DNA of 64,000 bases from Onchocerca volvulus (lineage: Eukaryota; Nematoda; Chromadorea; Rhabditida; Onchocercidae): positions 15,662,858 to 15,726,857 of the forward strand of contig HG738139.1 of assembly GCA_000499405.2 (NCBI GenBank), in the 5' to 3' direction. Below the pieces are notes generated by a model that saw only the letters and a list, made by a program, of their open reading frames with translations, had not been told where the DNA came from and made no database searches. Below are positions 26,271 through 39,082 of this stretch, piece by piece (position 1 is the stretch's first letter; every line of letters starts with the position of its first letter). A program made the position numbers and the translations under genes.

Positions 26271-27307
26271 TATATACTAGAAAAGAAGAAAGATTATGAG
26301 TACGCTGACCTAATACAGTGTAATAATATCACCTAAATCGAACATATCAATTGTAATCACTAATCCGATGATCATTATATTACTATATATTAATTGGAAT
26401 CAATCTAGATTTCCAATTTTCCGATTTTCCTATTTCTTTTTCTCTCTTTTCATAACAAACATTTTACTCAGCAAATAATAGCAAAATATGTGTGACACGA
26501 TTCATTTTTATTCTGTAAATAAAATGATAAAAAACTAAAATACTTGAAAAAACAATACGTATATATGCTATCTAACAAGAAAATTTGACAATCATCACAT
26601 ATAATCATGATAATTTTCCATGAGTGATAAGCAAATGATGCCAGCAATAGATTTAACGACAAAATAGATTTACTGTTCTACTAAAATAATAGAAGAATAA
26701 TAATATTACCACGGTGAAATGGAGACATGAAAATATAAACAAACATGATAATTACCAAGTAGCAGTAAAGTACGTGTCTTCAATATTTATAGCAATGATA
26801 TTAAACGATTTATATATATCAAATAATTAAATAGTAGAGCGAAAAAAAAAAACAACAGAATAACAACAAAGCATTAAATATTTAAAAGACAAATGGCATA
26901 ATAAAGAAAATCAAAGTTTGATTCAAATGAAAATTACCCGAAAATTTCGCATGATTTTACTAAGTTATCTGTAAAATTTCGGGGACTTAAAAGATAGCAC
27001 AAAGATGTCTCAGGAAATATCACATGTTCTGTTGAATATAATTTGCAAAAAGATAGAAACAATAATTAAAAGAAATTAAGTTTTATTTCATATTTTATAT
27101 ATTACAATATGCATTTCTATTTTTTCTTCTAACCTAAAGAAATAAATCAACAACGGGACATAAGAAAAGAAGCGGAATTCATCAAGATCATAAAAAGGAA
27201 ATCATTTTCAATTTTAATGAAACTATTTAATTTATAAAACCAAAAAAAAATTTTAAATTTAAAACATGAAAATTTCTGAACCAATTTTTTATCTATAATT
27301 TCACTAT

Positions 27308-30300
27308 TTAAATAAAAATACTTGTGGATAACGGGATTCGTTCATATTTTGGTGAAAAGAATTTCCCATGGGTAGCAGGTAAATCCTTGTACCAAGGTAA
27401 TACTGGAAAAGCCAAAATATGAAGATCGTGAAGTTCAAACTGTTTTTTTCTTCGAGAATACCAATAACCAAAATTACCGAATATTAAGTATGGTACATTG
27501 TATGGATAGTCATACGGCATAGCAATCTGGTTCTTGGTTGATTTATATTTCTTATCAGCCTACAAAATCATTTGCTACATTGAACGGAATGACATAAGAA
27601 CACCACTTTTTGTATATTAGAAAAAACCAATCAAATTAGTATCAGACGGATTTCGAAAAAAGGAAATATCTTTAATGAAATAAAAACTCACCACACGATA
27701 TAAAATGTTTTTCTGATGCAGCGCACAACATGTTACTGATAACGAATAAGTACTTGCAAAGTAAACTCGGAAAAAATCTTGAATAGCACCTAAAGAATCG
27801 AAACATTCAAATATGATTCACTTCATTTGAATTTGAAGGAAAACTAGCAATTTGGTAATGTTTAATTCAAATATTTTCAAAACAATTTAAATAAATCCTA
27901 AATATACTAAAAAAAATAAAAAACATATATATATATATATATATTTAATATGATACTATACGCACATATTAATTAAATAAACGAACTGCATATAGAAATG
28001 TCAATATTCTGAAATTATTGAAATTTTCAGAAAGATGTTCTAAGTATCCTGTCCGAATATAATCCTATTCCGTATAGCAATAAAATCCTTAGATCAGGTC
28101 GCTTAAGCGATTAAATGAAATACTATATCACTAATTTTGAAGATAATGAAAAAAAAACTTTATATTTCCACTAAAAATGACGTTAATCTAACACTTCTAT
28201 TGTTGTTGCTATATGATAAACTCAGTGTATTAATTAATAGTTGAATGTATAAATTTATAAAAAAAAGTACTCGAAGACATGAATGCAATTTTCTCAAATG
28301 AGAACGGTTATGAAGAATTCGCAGTGATGATTTAATTTGTACTTCAAAAAAACTGATATTCTTAAAATGTTAATATATAGAATCACTTATAGAAACTGAC
28401 CGTAATAGCCTGGAGCGACAGTGACGATGTCTTGTTCAGTGACATTTAATAACTCACGCTTTTCAGCTTCAAGCTGCTCGACTTGATGCATGTATTCCAC
28501 AATCGGTTCAGCATTTTCATCATTTTCGATTAACTTCTTTAAATCACCCTAAAAACCATGAGATTTCAAAAAACAAAAGTTTTTTTAAAAAAGTATTCTC
28601 ATATTTCATATTTAAAGTAACTCCGAATTTAATCACTGAATCGAGAGGAAAACTATGATGTATATCACTCTACACATTCAAAACTTACAGTATAATATGT
28701 CTGGCACACTAGTTCGAACAATTTTCGAGTTCTTTCTATTAGAATTTTCTGCTGGATATGATGAGCCATATCTAACATAATACCAAACTGCAGATCCGGC
28801 AATTTTTTCAACATTTCCAAATATTTCATGGTTAACTGAAAATGGACGTATGTCAGTTTTTTTTTTTTTTTCTAAAAATGTCATTCAAAGCAATCTAGAA
28901 GAGATAACTGCTCTTTTCAGGTGAAAGACCAGCTATCATATCATTCCTTTAATCTGCTAGCTGATCAAACTAACAACAGTATAGCGTTAATAAAAAAAGT
29001 TCCTACTCTGAAAGAATTTTAAGTGCTTACATGAATCCGTGTAACGTCTCGTCTCTTCCGATAACAATCAAATGCTCGCTCTATACACCATTCATTCTGC
29101 AATTATGAACCTGAAGAGTCGGTTTTCAAGAAATTTTTCAAATTTCCAATAAAATGTATTGTTTTTTTTTTTTTTTTTTTTTGAGAAAAAGATCCAAAAG
29201 TTAGTAACAATTTACTGGAGCCCAAGGAAGCGAGCGTAAATTTCCAATTACCAGCACGTCCTCATCAATTTTTTCTTGCGGTGGCGGTTTCAATCTTTCC
29301 CTGAAAATAAACGAAAACATAATCAACTTATCGAAGTAAATCAAAAAATATCTGAACAGCCCTTCAAGACATTAATTCAAGTTACATTATAATAATGTCA
29401 AAAAGATCGCTAACTTCCGGATCAAAAATTGAATCTTCTTTTTCAATATTTAAGGGAATTACAGAATACCATAACAACATTTTTTTCAGAAATTTTGTAC
29501 CCGATCTACTTCAAAATCAGAATTCACTAACCACACTGTTTTAATAGTATTCATCTCCGAATCCCAAGCATAATATTCGCGACAAATTTTATCGTATTCA
29601 TATTGGAATGGTGTATCAAAGTAATCATTTTCGATAAGGACTGGTAAGCGTGGTCGGAACACATACTTTGATCTTATCTCTCTTTCTTGCTCATTTTCTC
29701 CCTTTTTTTCAAATTGTAGCATGTCACTAATTGCATAACTTGATTTATGTCGGTAGTATTGTTGTACAGCTCTCGAATGCCGAAACAAAGAATCTGAAAG
29801 CAAGATACAACTAATTTCGTTTGAAGTTCTAGATTCAATTTTGAAATCATGAAAACGCATAATAAAAAATTGATTTTCAAACCAGAAAAAAGGTCAATTT
29901 GTGTAAATATAAATTTTAAGTTTGAAATTTTCGGGTCAATTCATATCAAATAATTCACTTATACTTTGCTTTTAAGATACATGCAAAAACCCTATTTATA
30001 ATTATTTTTATTTTTAATAAAGAAATCATCTTAATAATCGTAAGAAATATACCGAATACTTGAATTCTACTTAATGTCATTTCTGCATCATAAAATGGAA
30101 TCCAACTTGGATCAACCTGAAAAAGCAGCATAAGACAATTCAAAAAAGCATACTAAATAATTGTCGATGTTTTGAAAACCATCCAATTCAGGTCCAAAAA
30201 ATGTAAGGAAAACGTTATCCAGAAATACAAATACATATATATATATTTGAGCAAAAGCAAACAAAAAATATATGTATGTATATGAATTTATCCAGCAATT

Positions 30301-31357
30301 TCAGTCCAAAATTCAAATTGAATCGAAAAAACTTCACGAATATTTAGGCAGTAGATTAGGTAAACTTAGTAATAGACACAGTGGCATATTACAGAAATGA
30401 ATCTTGAATTGGATATTCCATTTTTTACTATTACTGAAAAAACATCCCCATAATTTATAGAAATAAAATTGTATCTCCTATTCAAGCATTAAAATAAAAA
30501 ACAAAAAAAAAGATGATCAATATACTAATAATAAATTAATCATCCAACAGATGAAGTATATAAAATTGATTAATAACAACTGCATATTTTAAAAAATAAT
30601 TCTTTTTTTATTCATGTTTTAATTTAAAAAAAAGAAGATTTAAAGCAAACAAGAGATATTTTATCACCTCATCAAAAATAACTGAAGAAATTAATCAAAA
30701 GATTGAAAAGTTTTTCATTTCGGAAAATTGTTAAAACATTTTTCCAACGGAAAGAAAAAAAAAGAAACAATATTCAATATTTAGATTTCGTGTTTGATAA
30801 GAGAAATTCAATGAACTAGATATGATACGGTGGACTAAAACTGAATACTAGAAAATAAATTAATAAATAAATAAAATGAATATTATAGGCAAAGCATTCC
30901 CGATGATAATAAATCTGAAATAGCCATGTAGCTATGAAATAATCCACATAATAAGAATTAAAAATTTTGCTCGGAAGAGCAATTGCCTCTCCATAACATA
31001 AATTAATCTTATTAATATCTTAAAGATATTCGAAGATAAGCAGTTTCTCCAATTTTCTGTAAATCATAACACTTTTCTACTTATACCCTATAATACCATC
31101 AGTAAAATCGCAGAGCAAAAATCAAAAGAAAAATTATTGAAAAAACTTTATTCTAGCAAGATATAAGAATTGTCAAATATTTCCTGCGAAGCAAGTGACA
31201 ATCTTGCCATCAATACCAAAATCAACCTGAAACTGACATAAAAACCAATAAATCCAATAAGAAAATTCTCAGGAAATGAAAAGGAAAATAAACTTGTTTA
31301 ATTTCTCAGAAAACAAACAAGTCCAAAATTTCAGAAAACTAACTTTTTGTTTGGCAT
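27308..31357 (-). CDS. unidentified protein, about 390 aa or more
   Basis: Clear minus-strand exons: 30116-30053, 29793-29501, about 29437-29386, 29300-29252, 29096-29031, 28835-28689, 28548-28401, 27789-27692 and 27559-27308 (stop). All phases join except 29501 to 29437, which is off by one, so a micro-exon or another splice site is missing there. A candidate first exon is the ATG at 31357, just after the acceptor cgttttag, but I could not link it in phase to 30116. The protein is basic and rich in Tyr/Arg/Lys, with SKYVFRPRLPVLIENDYFD in the first third, a helical acidic middle (VEYMHQVEQLEAEKRELL) and an aromatic C-terminus (YDYPYNVPYLIFGNFGYWY). There is no membrane span or signal peptide in the exons seen. 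The style recalls mitochondrial ribosomal or assembly proteins, but I do not recognise the family and assign no function. It lies directly downstream of ODR-4 on the same strand. Confidence 0.72.
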
Positions 31358-31360
31358 GGA
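30117..31360 (-). other. unresolved 5' region of the unidentified gene
   Basis: AT-rich. It should hold the N-terminal exon(s) or first intron of the unidentified gene. The only suggestive signal is the acceptor-plus-ATG at 31357-31363. Confidence 0.4.
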
Positions 31361-31363
31361 CTA
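31355..31363 (-). promoter_or_regulatory. candidate trans-splice acceptor and start codon
   Basis: On the minus strand, cgttttag|TCCATGCC occurs about 120 nt downstream of the ODR-4 stop. In nematodes this spacing plus an acceptor a few bases before an ATG is typical of a downstream operon gene. Which SL type would be used cannot be seen. Confidence 0.45.
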
Positions 31364-31483
31364 AAACGAAATGATAACCAGCCAGTGATAAATTTACAAT
31401 CGGTCAAAGAGAATCAGATATATGGAAAATTTTGTAAATAGAAAATGATGATTTAGATTTGGATGACATACTTTACTGAACTA

Positions 31484-34400
31484 TTAAGAAGATATTGTTT
31501 TCATCAAAAGATAGACAACAAACGACAACAAAGCAATAAGTGCTGCAATAAGGAAATAATAATTTATTGAAGCTGCCCAACCAGTTTTATGTATTGAAGG
31601 CAATATAACGGAACTTAAACTCGATGTTGATGAACTCGATCGTTCCACGCGGCAAGGCCTATCATCTTCATTCAACATATTCAACAAATCGTTCCCATCC
31701 AAATGGCGTTCGCTATTTATATCAATATCATCTAAATATTTATTACTTATCCTAGTTTTACCATGAAAAAATTAAAACAAAACTATTATTGAAGAATTCA
31801 CAATATATGTTTCTAACAACCGCTATAAATATTTCACATGATGTCTGTCGGAAAAAATCACCATATTTGACAGCTATAATTTGCATACATAAAATTTTTC
31901 TTTGAACTGATAATTTTAAAAAGAATTTATTTTAAAACTTTGAGATATAATTCATAATAAAACTGCCCACTTTCAGAAATTTTGAGACTCAAGAATTCCG
32001 CAAAAGACTGTTGTGCATCATTCGCCGTATCACTTTCAAAGAGATAATCCGTAAAAACGATTGCCTTCTGACTGGGCAAAGAAACATAAGCAGCGCGAGG
32101 TAATTGATGTACCGCTAATCGATCCTTTGGTTCATCTTCAATTACATCCGTGCTTTCGTAATGAAGCTCTGGAATAAATATAACTTTACATAAAATATAT
32201 ATAACTTCACATGTTGCAATCACTGACAGTCTCATCTACTAATGGATTGAAGTAAATAGTTAATCATTAGCATTATCGGTAAAAACTATATCGTAATAAT
32301 ATGCAGGCCATTTTAGCAATCTAAAAATTATACAATTTAATACGGCCCAAATATTCATCAGCCATTGGTTGTTCATGCCAAGATAAACAATAACTTACCA
32401 GCTCTACTACATAATGATCGTATTATATGTTCTTTAACAGCATCAATTGCTTGACCAACAGTGGCTTTACTGGGTACTGCTGCTTTTGCAACAATATCCA
32501 CGATCAAATCAATGGTGCAGAATGAAGATATATTCTGATTATCCAAATCATCTTTCTCATCTAGAATTTTATTTAATTGTAATTATTTTGTTTTTCAAAG
32601 CAACATATTTATATCAAATGGCAATTTAACATCTTTTTTGATTTGAGACACTAGGCATTTATTCGATTGCAGCTGTTTTCTAAGAATAACAATAAGTAAA
32701 TCATACTGCAGCTATACTAATCTGATAAATTAAATTTTAATTTTTACAATAATTTTCCATCCTATTTCGTTATTCTTTATAAAATTGTCAAAATTCCATC
32801 TAACTGGTTTTAATAAATGCATGATAAAGAAATATGTTAGCATAAAATCTTGAATCTTTGATGCTTACCAGCATTTAAAAATGTTTCAATATCAAACATA
32901 GTCAGTCCTCGATTTTTTCGTTCACGAGGTCTTAAAAATTCATCTCGTGATCGCGACAAACCATTCACCAATGCTACATTTGTTTTCAAAAGCTGAAATA
33001 AGATTGCTTAATTATTTTAGCTTTCAAACAACTTTTGACGCTCAAATTTAGTGTCAGAAAATTTTCACTGTCTTTTCTTTCAAGAATCTTAAAATTAGAC
33101 ATTTTGACAAAAACAGAACCAAACGATGATAAAAACATTTACATGTTCGGCCCATTCATGTAGTGCGCTTGTAAACTGCTTGTGAAAATCCCAAATGCCA
33201 TCAGTCAAAGGTTCTGATAATCGAAAAGCAGCAGATGATTCCAAGCGTATCCATTCCAACTATAATAAACAGAATGTGTCTAGCTACTATATTTCCAAGT
33301 AATTACGGTAGTGCTATAAAAATATTATATAAGATAAAAATCCGAATGAAATACCATTTGAAAATTGGTCTAGCTTAAGAGTAATTAAATAATTTTAATA
33401 AAGATTTATTATTTTTAAATTATTCCTATCTCATTTCCAGTTCATTACCAGCAGTACTACATACACCAATTAAGTAGGTAAGTGAATTCTCATCAAAAAA
33501 AAAAAAAAAAAACCCCTGTAAAATGGTGAGTAGAAGTATGCAATCAAAAACCAAATACGAAAACTGCAGATACCTGATTAAAGCTCACTTTAGTTTGTGA
33601 GCCAGCAGCACCTTTCCGACTGCAATCAATATTGCATCCAAACGGCCTTCCTAATGGTGTTTCAACTCCAATTAATGCCTAAAATTTATCCTTCTACCAC
33701 AAAACATTATCCAATTCTATATAAAATTTTTTTTCGATATCGTTAGATCTTACATCTTATAGTCCACAAAACGATGAAGAACAAGATTATTAAGGCAAAA
33801 ATAAAACGTAAACTTTATATTAAAAAAACCTAATATGCTGATATTCATTCCTCCAATCTAAATTATAGTTTTTCATATCAAAAAATGCTAGATGACTGAA
33901 ATTTTTCCCAAAAATCAAGCTAAATTTCAACAAGAAAAACAAGAACAAACCAAACAATTGTCAACAGGCTTGATGTTTAGAGAACTGAGCGCACTATTGC
34001 GGATAGCTATTTGGGAAAGTGCTCGAACAAGCAAACCACGAATCTGAGCTGATTGCAACGATGATTTTGAATCAGCTAACCACAGCAAACCTAAATGAAG
34101 ATTTGAATTTGACCATACACTATATCTTTTTTTTTTCTAATCAAACACTGAGCAAATATCAGCGAATTCAAAATATACACAAATTAACTTAGTCTAAGAT
34201 TAAAAATTAGTTGATATTTAAATTCAGCAAACTTGATAATTAATATCTAACATTTGCTAAATGCATTGGGCAAAAATACTTACCAACTATCATGGTGCCT
34301 CCAGGTAAAAATCTTAAAACACGTGATCCAATATCGGCGATCCAATCAGCATCTATTGATTTCGAATAAATATCACCAGTCTAGAAAGCATACTTTTCTT

Positions 34401-34839
34401 TAAAAATACTCAATTTTTAACTACAAAAATAAAATAACAACAGAAAGCATCATCAACAAATCCTTCTTGATTTTTTTTTTTTTTTTTTTAGTTTTTGAGA
34501 TTAATTTATAACATGATAACATTGGATTTCATTTCGAAGCAACCAAAGAACAAATAGAGTCAATTAACCACAGTGGAAAAAAATACCTACTGATAATCGG
34601 TACAACAAGCTCCGCGAATGATAATTTCAGCTGTAGTGGATGTTTAAAAAAAATACCTCATCTTGTATGGTGTCAGGATAAGCGCACATGGCAATATGTG
34701 CCACATGAAAATCCTCATCCATCTTGGAACCAATTAAAAACCCAGCACTACCAGCAATCCCATATTTCCTTTGCCTGTCACAATGCTCCCGTATATAACA
34801 ATCCAATAATGATTCCAAACATTTATCCAATAGAATCAT
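31484..34839 (-). CDS. odr-4: ODR-4 (GPCR folding/trafficking membrane protein)
   Basis: Nine minus-strand exons: 34839-34657, 34380-34284, 34090-33951, 33678-33574, 33259-33143, 32992-32869, 32560-32399, 32168-31971, 31731-31484. They sum to 1374 nt, 457 aa, very close to human (454) and C. elegans ODR-4. Landmarks: AGFLIGSKMDEDFHVAHIA near the N-terminus, DIGSRVLRFLPGGTMIV (family: QVSRMLPGGLLV), LPRAAYVSLPSQKAIVFTDY (family: LPKRVFLPVPG), and one C-terminal membrane span (YYFLIAALIALLSFVVYLLM) ending four residues from the stop, so it is tail-anchored. Family role: an ER/ciliary-neuron membrane factor that, with UfSP2/ODR-8, promotes folding and delivery of odorant GPCRs to cilia. The donor at 31971 (GAAA|gtgggc) is weak but is the only one that keeps phase. 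The ATG lies 10 nt after the acceptor gttgttag, so trans-splicing is plausible. Confidence 0.93.
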
Positions 34840-35772
34840 TACGGTAGTTCTAACAACTATTTATATTTATAGTTGTTAATAACTACTTATATTTATCACA
34901 TTTATTGATAAGAATTGTCCAAAAATACCTGCAAAATATTAAATTGGTGTGCAAGAAAAATGCACGATTACGGATATGTTTGCAAAGCAATCAGTTTACG
35001 CATGAAATATGTCTTTCCGGCCAGGTATTTCAAGTCGTAATTCTCTTGAATTCAATAAACATTCTCATTATTGCTTTTCTTAATACTTTGCACGGTCAAT
35101 GATTTATACCGAATATGAACTGCTTCAATTAGTCATTACTGAAATATTTATTCCACAAAATCAATTCACCGAGGACAATATATAATAGTTAACCATTTCG
35201 ATGCAAATAGTCACAAAATATGATACAAAATATTTAAAAGAATGAAGTCACAAAACATTTAAAAGAATGAATAACGGGCACTAGCACGATGAACTACTAA
35301 TTTAAAGATGAATAAGCAAATAAAAAGTACAAAAAAATATATTTACCAGCAGTCGCATAACATTAAAATTTACAAGTTTCGAAATTCATTATAATCATAA
35401 AAATGAATATAATACATTAGATAAATACAAATTTTCGAGTTCGCCAAATTAATTTTTACGTGTCCTGTAATTTAGAGAATTAACTAAACTCTTTACACGA
35501 AAAAAAAAAAATATTTTCACACAGGAATCAAGCATTATTCCCGCAATTTCGGTGCCACAATTTATCCCAATTTTCAAAAAAATTAATTCGTACATTTCCG
35601 AATAAATGCATCCACAATTACGATAGCCGTAAAATTGGGACATCCAAAAATAATGGTGGCAGTGTAAATAATTTCGTTATAACAAATATCAAAACTATTC
35701 AAAATTCAAAAAAATAAAGAATGAATTTTTGTGCATAATTCATAATTCAAAAGTAATCGAAATTTTTAGAAT
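34840..35772. other. intergenic between RNF5-like gene and ODR-4
   Basis: No exon supported. The part next to 35772 is probably the 3' UTR of the RING gene. The 64-codon open frame at 35449-35643 (minus) has no splice or family support. Confidence 0.5.
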
Positions 35773-37263
35773 TTACCTTTTTACTGTGCGTCTGCCGAGC
35801 ATGAATGCACCAATCAAGCCAGCAACAACAGTACCGAATTTAAAAAAAATTGGCCAGTCGATGTTTTCAGTCGGTGATTGTGATCCATCATCATTGCTCT
35901 TTAATTACCCTATGCTAACATTTTAAAAACTTATTAATTAAAAGATTCAAAATATCGTAATAAAAAATATGCACATATTCATTCACACATAAATATGAGT
36001 CACTGTGATACAATCTAGAATTTTCAATATTTTTTCCTGCTACGATATAATCTCCAATTTCCAATACTTTTTCTATATGCCTGATTCTACACTCAGAATT
36101 TTAAAATGAGTATAAAATACAACACTATTTACAGTTTTTTTTTTTTGAGCATTAAGTGAAATAAATTGAAGATGAGTTTAATTATCGTCATAAATTTGCT
36201 CGCATCCATTGAATAATAATAAAAAATACTAACTTCGCATCTCTTTACAGGAGCTGAAGGTCTTGGATTTTCACAGTGACTCACCATACCTTTACCATAA
36301 ATCGGAATAATCTGAAAAAATTAATTTTTTAAGAAATCAAAACATCTGCAATAAACGATGAAAATTTATTATATAAATTCAGCAGTAACTTAGCAGGAAA
36401 ACTCTCATTTTATTTTTTAAAATAAAAAGAAATTTTGGCGAAATGTTTCAGAATTTGGGAAGTAAAATATATTCCCGATCAATTTTACAAAAATATGGTG
36501 AATGCTAAACAAATCTTACGCGATTAAAATGTACATAAAATATACAACAATGACATCAAGATACAGTCACACTTTAAAGAGACTAAAAAATGCATTCCTC
36601 ATATTTTCTTATAAAATTAGGTCTTCGTATAATGTACTGCAATAGTTTTTTGATAAACAATCTCACATTCAACTCTAATCATTTCAACTGCCAATATCGT
36701 CAGATAAAATATTCGAATTGTATCAAGTGTTATAAAACATTTCAGCATTACAGTCTTGCATTCGATTATATATTTTATCAAATTTATAAAAAAAATATGC
36801 AAACATACGCCACCGTCTCGCACACGCCTTTTGCAAATGGGACATTGTTTCTCACTACGTGCGTACTTGTTCAACCATTTATCAATACATTCCCAGCAAT
36901 AAAAATGGCCACAACTGAGAACAACTGGATTAACAGCTTCTTTGTAGCAGATGCAGCATTCGTATCTGAAAATTAAGAAACTGAAAACTCCATAAATAGA
37001 AAATTTGAACTTCTATTAAAGTAGTCTTCATAATTTCAAAAATCAAATTATATAAGACAGTAACCAATATCTCCAAGTTTTCAAAAACACATGTCTAAAT
37101 TGAACTTCAAGAATCATCGGATAAAATTGTTTTGATACGAAACTATACAGGTAAATCTACTAGAATGAAGTTTCAGCACAATAAATTACCTTGAATCGTC
37201 CTCATCGACAATGCTACTTTTAGATTCGTTATGCCATTCACGATGTTTTTCAGAAGTAGCCAT
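35773..37263 (-). CDS. rnf-5: RNF5/RNF185-type membrane-anchored RING E3 ubiquitin ligase
   Basis: Four minus-strand exons, 37263-37190, 36965-36809, 36311-36234 and 35898-35773, total 435 nt, 144 aa, all in phase. Exon 2 encodes the RING: CCIC, then CGHFYCWEC, IDKWL and CPICKRRV, a C3HC4 arrangement with every ligand present. Exon 3 begins IIPIYGKG, the hallmark following the RING in RNF5/RNF185 (VIPLYGRG). The last exon gives one clear hydrophobic segment (GTVVAGLIGAFML) ending in a basic GRRTVKR tail. Human RNF5 is 180 aa with two C-terminal membrane segments, so this one is shorter and may have a single span or a hairpin. Family role: ER-membrane ubiquitin ligase in ERAD, acting on misfolded membrane proteins and secretory machinery. 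The last acceptor is unusual (aattaaag). Confidence 0.9.
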
Positions 37264-37669
37264 CAAAAAATAAAAAAAAAAATCAAATTATATTTGTTTC
37301 TGTCGCTTAAAACTAAAACATGAACAAAAACTTGACCATTTATCATAAAATCCTCAAATTACATAGTTATTATTTGAACATAATTAAATTTCAGTTGAAA
37401 TGAATAATGAAAGATATAATATCCCAATTTAAGAACGATAACTACTGCAAATTTTAAAAAGGAACAAGTTATGACCTGAATATCATGAATGCATTTTCAG
37501 TGCTGTTCAGAATTTTGTTTTTTGATAAGTGGCATACATATCATTATATTAAAAGTTTTACTCCTAGATTTCAATATTTCATAGTTATGTAAAATTACAT
37601 ATATGAAAAAAAAAAAAGTAATGCCAACAAATGCTATCGCTCATATGAAATAGTGATCCCGAAAAGTTT

Positions 37670-37980
37670 TTATCTCATATTTATAAAGTAAAGTAATGCA
37701 CTGCATAAAAAAGAATTTGTTATTTCAAATAATAACAACAGTTGATGTCTTTTACTATTTCTTACGAATTATTTTCAATTAAATCTTTAACGCCTTTTAA
37801 AGTAAAAAATAATTTTTTTATACTTATGAATGTTTTATTTCTTTTAAAAACTTACAATAGTATTGATGAATTCTCCCAACCTTTCAATATCAAGGCACCT
37901 TCTTCCAAGTTAACCGTCACATCTCCCGTGGGCAATGATATCATTTTGATGAATTTCAGCTTTTGCAAGAATTGTGTCAT
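37670..37980 (-). CDS. possible small two-exon gene or stray first exon
   Basis: On the minus strand an ATG at 37980 opens 41 codons with good coding character (contains SLPTGDVTVNLEEGALILKG), ending at a strong donor ATT|gtaagt (37856). A phase-compatible acceptor (ttatgcag) at 37703 leads to a short exon 37700-37670 with a stop, giving 51 aa. The first exon looks like real protein; the second is only a guess, and the true continuation could be elsewhere. It lies 0.4 kb upstream of the RING gene on the same strand. I do not recognise the family. Confidence 0.35.
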
Positions 37981-39082
37981 CGTTGCATGCAACGAATTAT
38001 GAAAAGCTCTGACACGAAATGTGTCCTTAAGATAAATTATGGTATTGTGAATGCCTTAAAGTTGTTTCGTTTATTTGAATGATCTAATAATGAAACAGGA
38101 AGTTTACCGTTGTAATAATTCTTCTTTTATATTTCTTATCGATCGATTTGTATAACTAAATATTGGAAGATCGGATTAGGTTTTATTTTGTAATTAAATT
38201 TCAAAATTTAAATTAATGCTGCATCTGAAAATCCTTCGTAGTTTTCTTTAAATTTAAAACATCATGTCTCATAGAATTATGATGCAAAAACCATTTGCAA
38301 ACGTTTGAAATTTCTCGATTTAACGAAAAAAAAATGATATTTCTGAATAAAATACTAGTATTTTTTTTTTTTCTAAATAAGAATAATTATATGGAATACT
38401 GCTAAAATGATAGTAGAATTAAAATTTTAAGTAGTTGTAATCAAAGATTTGAAAATTTTCAGAGAATTAGTACTTAATTATGTATGGATGATATTTAATC
38501 AAACTAAATCAGACGATAAATATTAAAATTTAGAATGTAACAGAGTAAATAGTATGACACAATGGAATACTCCAATTTTTTATCTAAACAAATGTATACG
38601 TTATCAATCAAGAGCCTATGAATAAGATCGATGATATTTATTACGATTACTTGACAGTGATAACATCAATAATTTTTGAGGACAAGTTAGGACTTTCTAT
38701 TTAGGACCATTAAAAGCATCTTATCATTAATATAATTGAAATATTCAGATGTTGAAATGGCCATAATTTTAAAATATCCATACTATTCAATTATCATATC
38801 ATTTGTTTTAATCAATTTGTCGCAAGCATTTTCATTATGCGTTTAATTTGTTCTGCGTCATGATGGCAATTTTAAACTATTCCAGCAAGATTCTTTCGAA
38901 AATTTGAAATCAGGCTTTCAAAAAAAAAAAAGAGAGAAAAAAGATTAAATCATATGTAACAAATATACAACAATATAGTGTACAATTGAATCGTACGCTA
39001 ACTGACAACAAAACCTACAACATATTTTCTTCTGCAAAATGATATTGCAAAAGATCGTTTTTTCTGGAAATTGGTCATCCCA
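37981..39082. other. intergenic, nothing seen
   Basis: AT-rich with scattered homopolymers. No exon, RNA gene or clear repeat was recognised on either strand. Confidence 0.5.

Larger units (their letters stand above)
12620..27307. other. gene-poor AT desert of about 14.7 kb
   Basis: I found no exon that combines splice sites, codon bias and family similarity on either strand. The open frames present are short and dominated by Lys/Asn/Ile/Phe, as expected from AT-rich noncoding DNA. What it does hold is many decayed local duplications (listed separately at 15640, 17085, 19935, 21885, 22650/23070 and 25950), poly-A/T tracts of 15-24 nt (for example 16175-16198, about 21056-21077 and 24688-24709), and a CAT-type microsatellite near 22405. 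It could be a very long intron or 5' region of the cysteine-rich gene, or true intergenic DNA. Confidence 0.6.

Noticed and set aside
29501..29793. Reading the unidentified gene as a mitochondrial ribosomal protein (S22, S27, S30 or L37)
   Set aside because: The general style fits, but the motifs I know from those families are absent, so no name is given.
35449..35643. Candidate extra last exon of the RING gene
   Set aside because: The RING gene reading frame already meets a stop (AGG TAA) at 35773-35775, and no donor in phase leads to this stretch.
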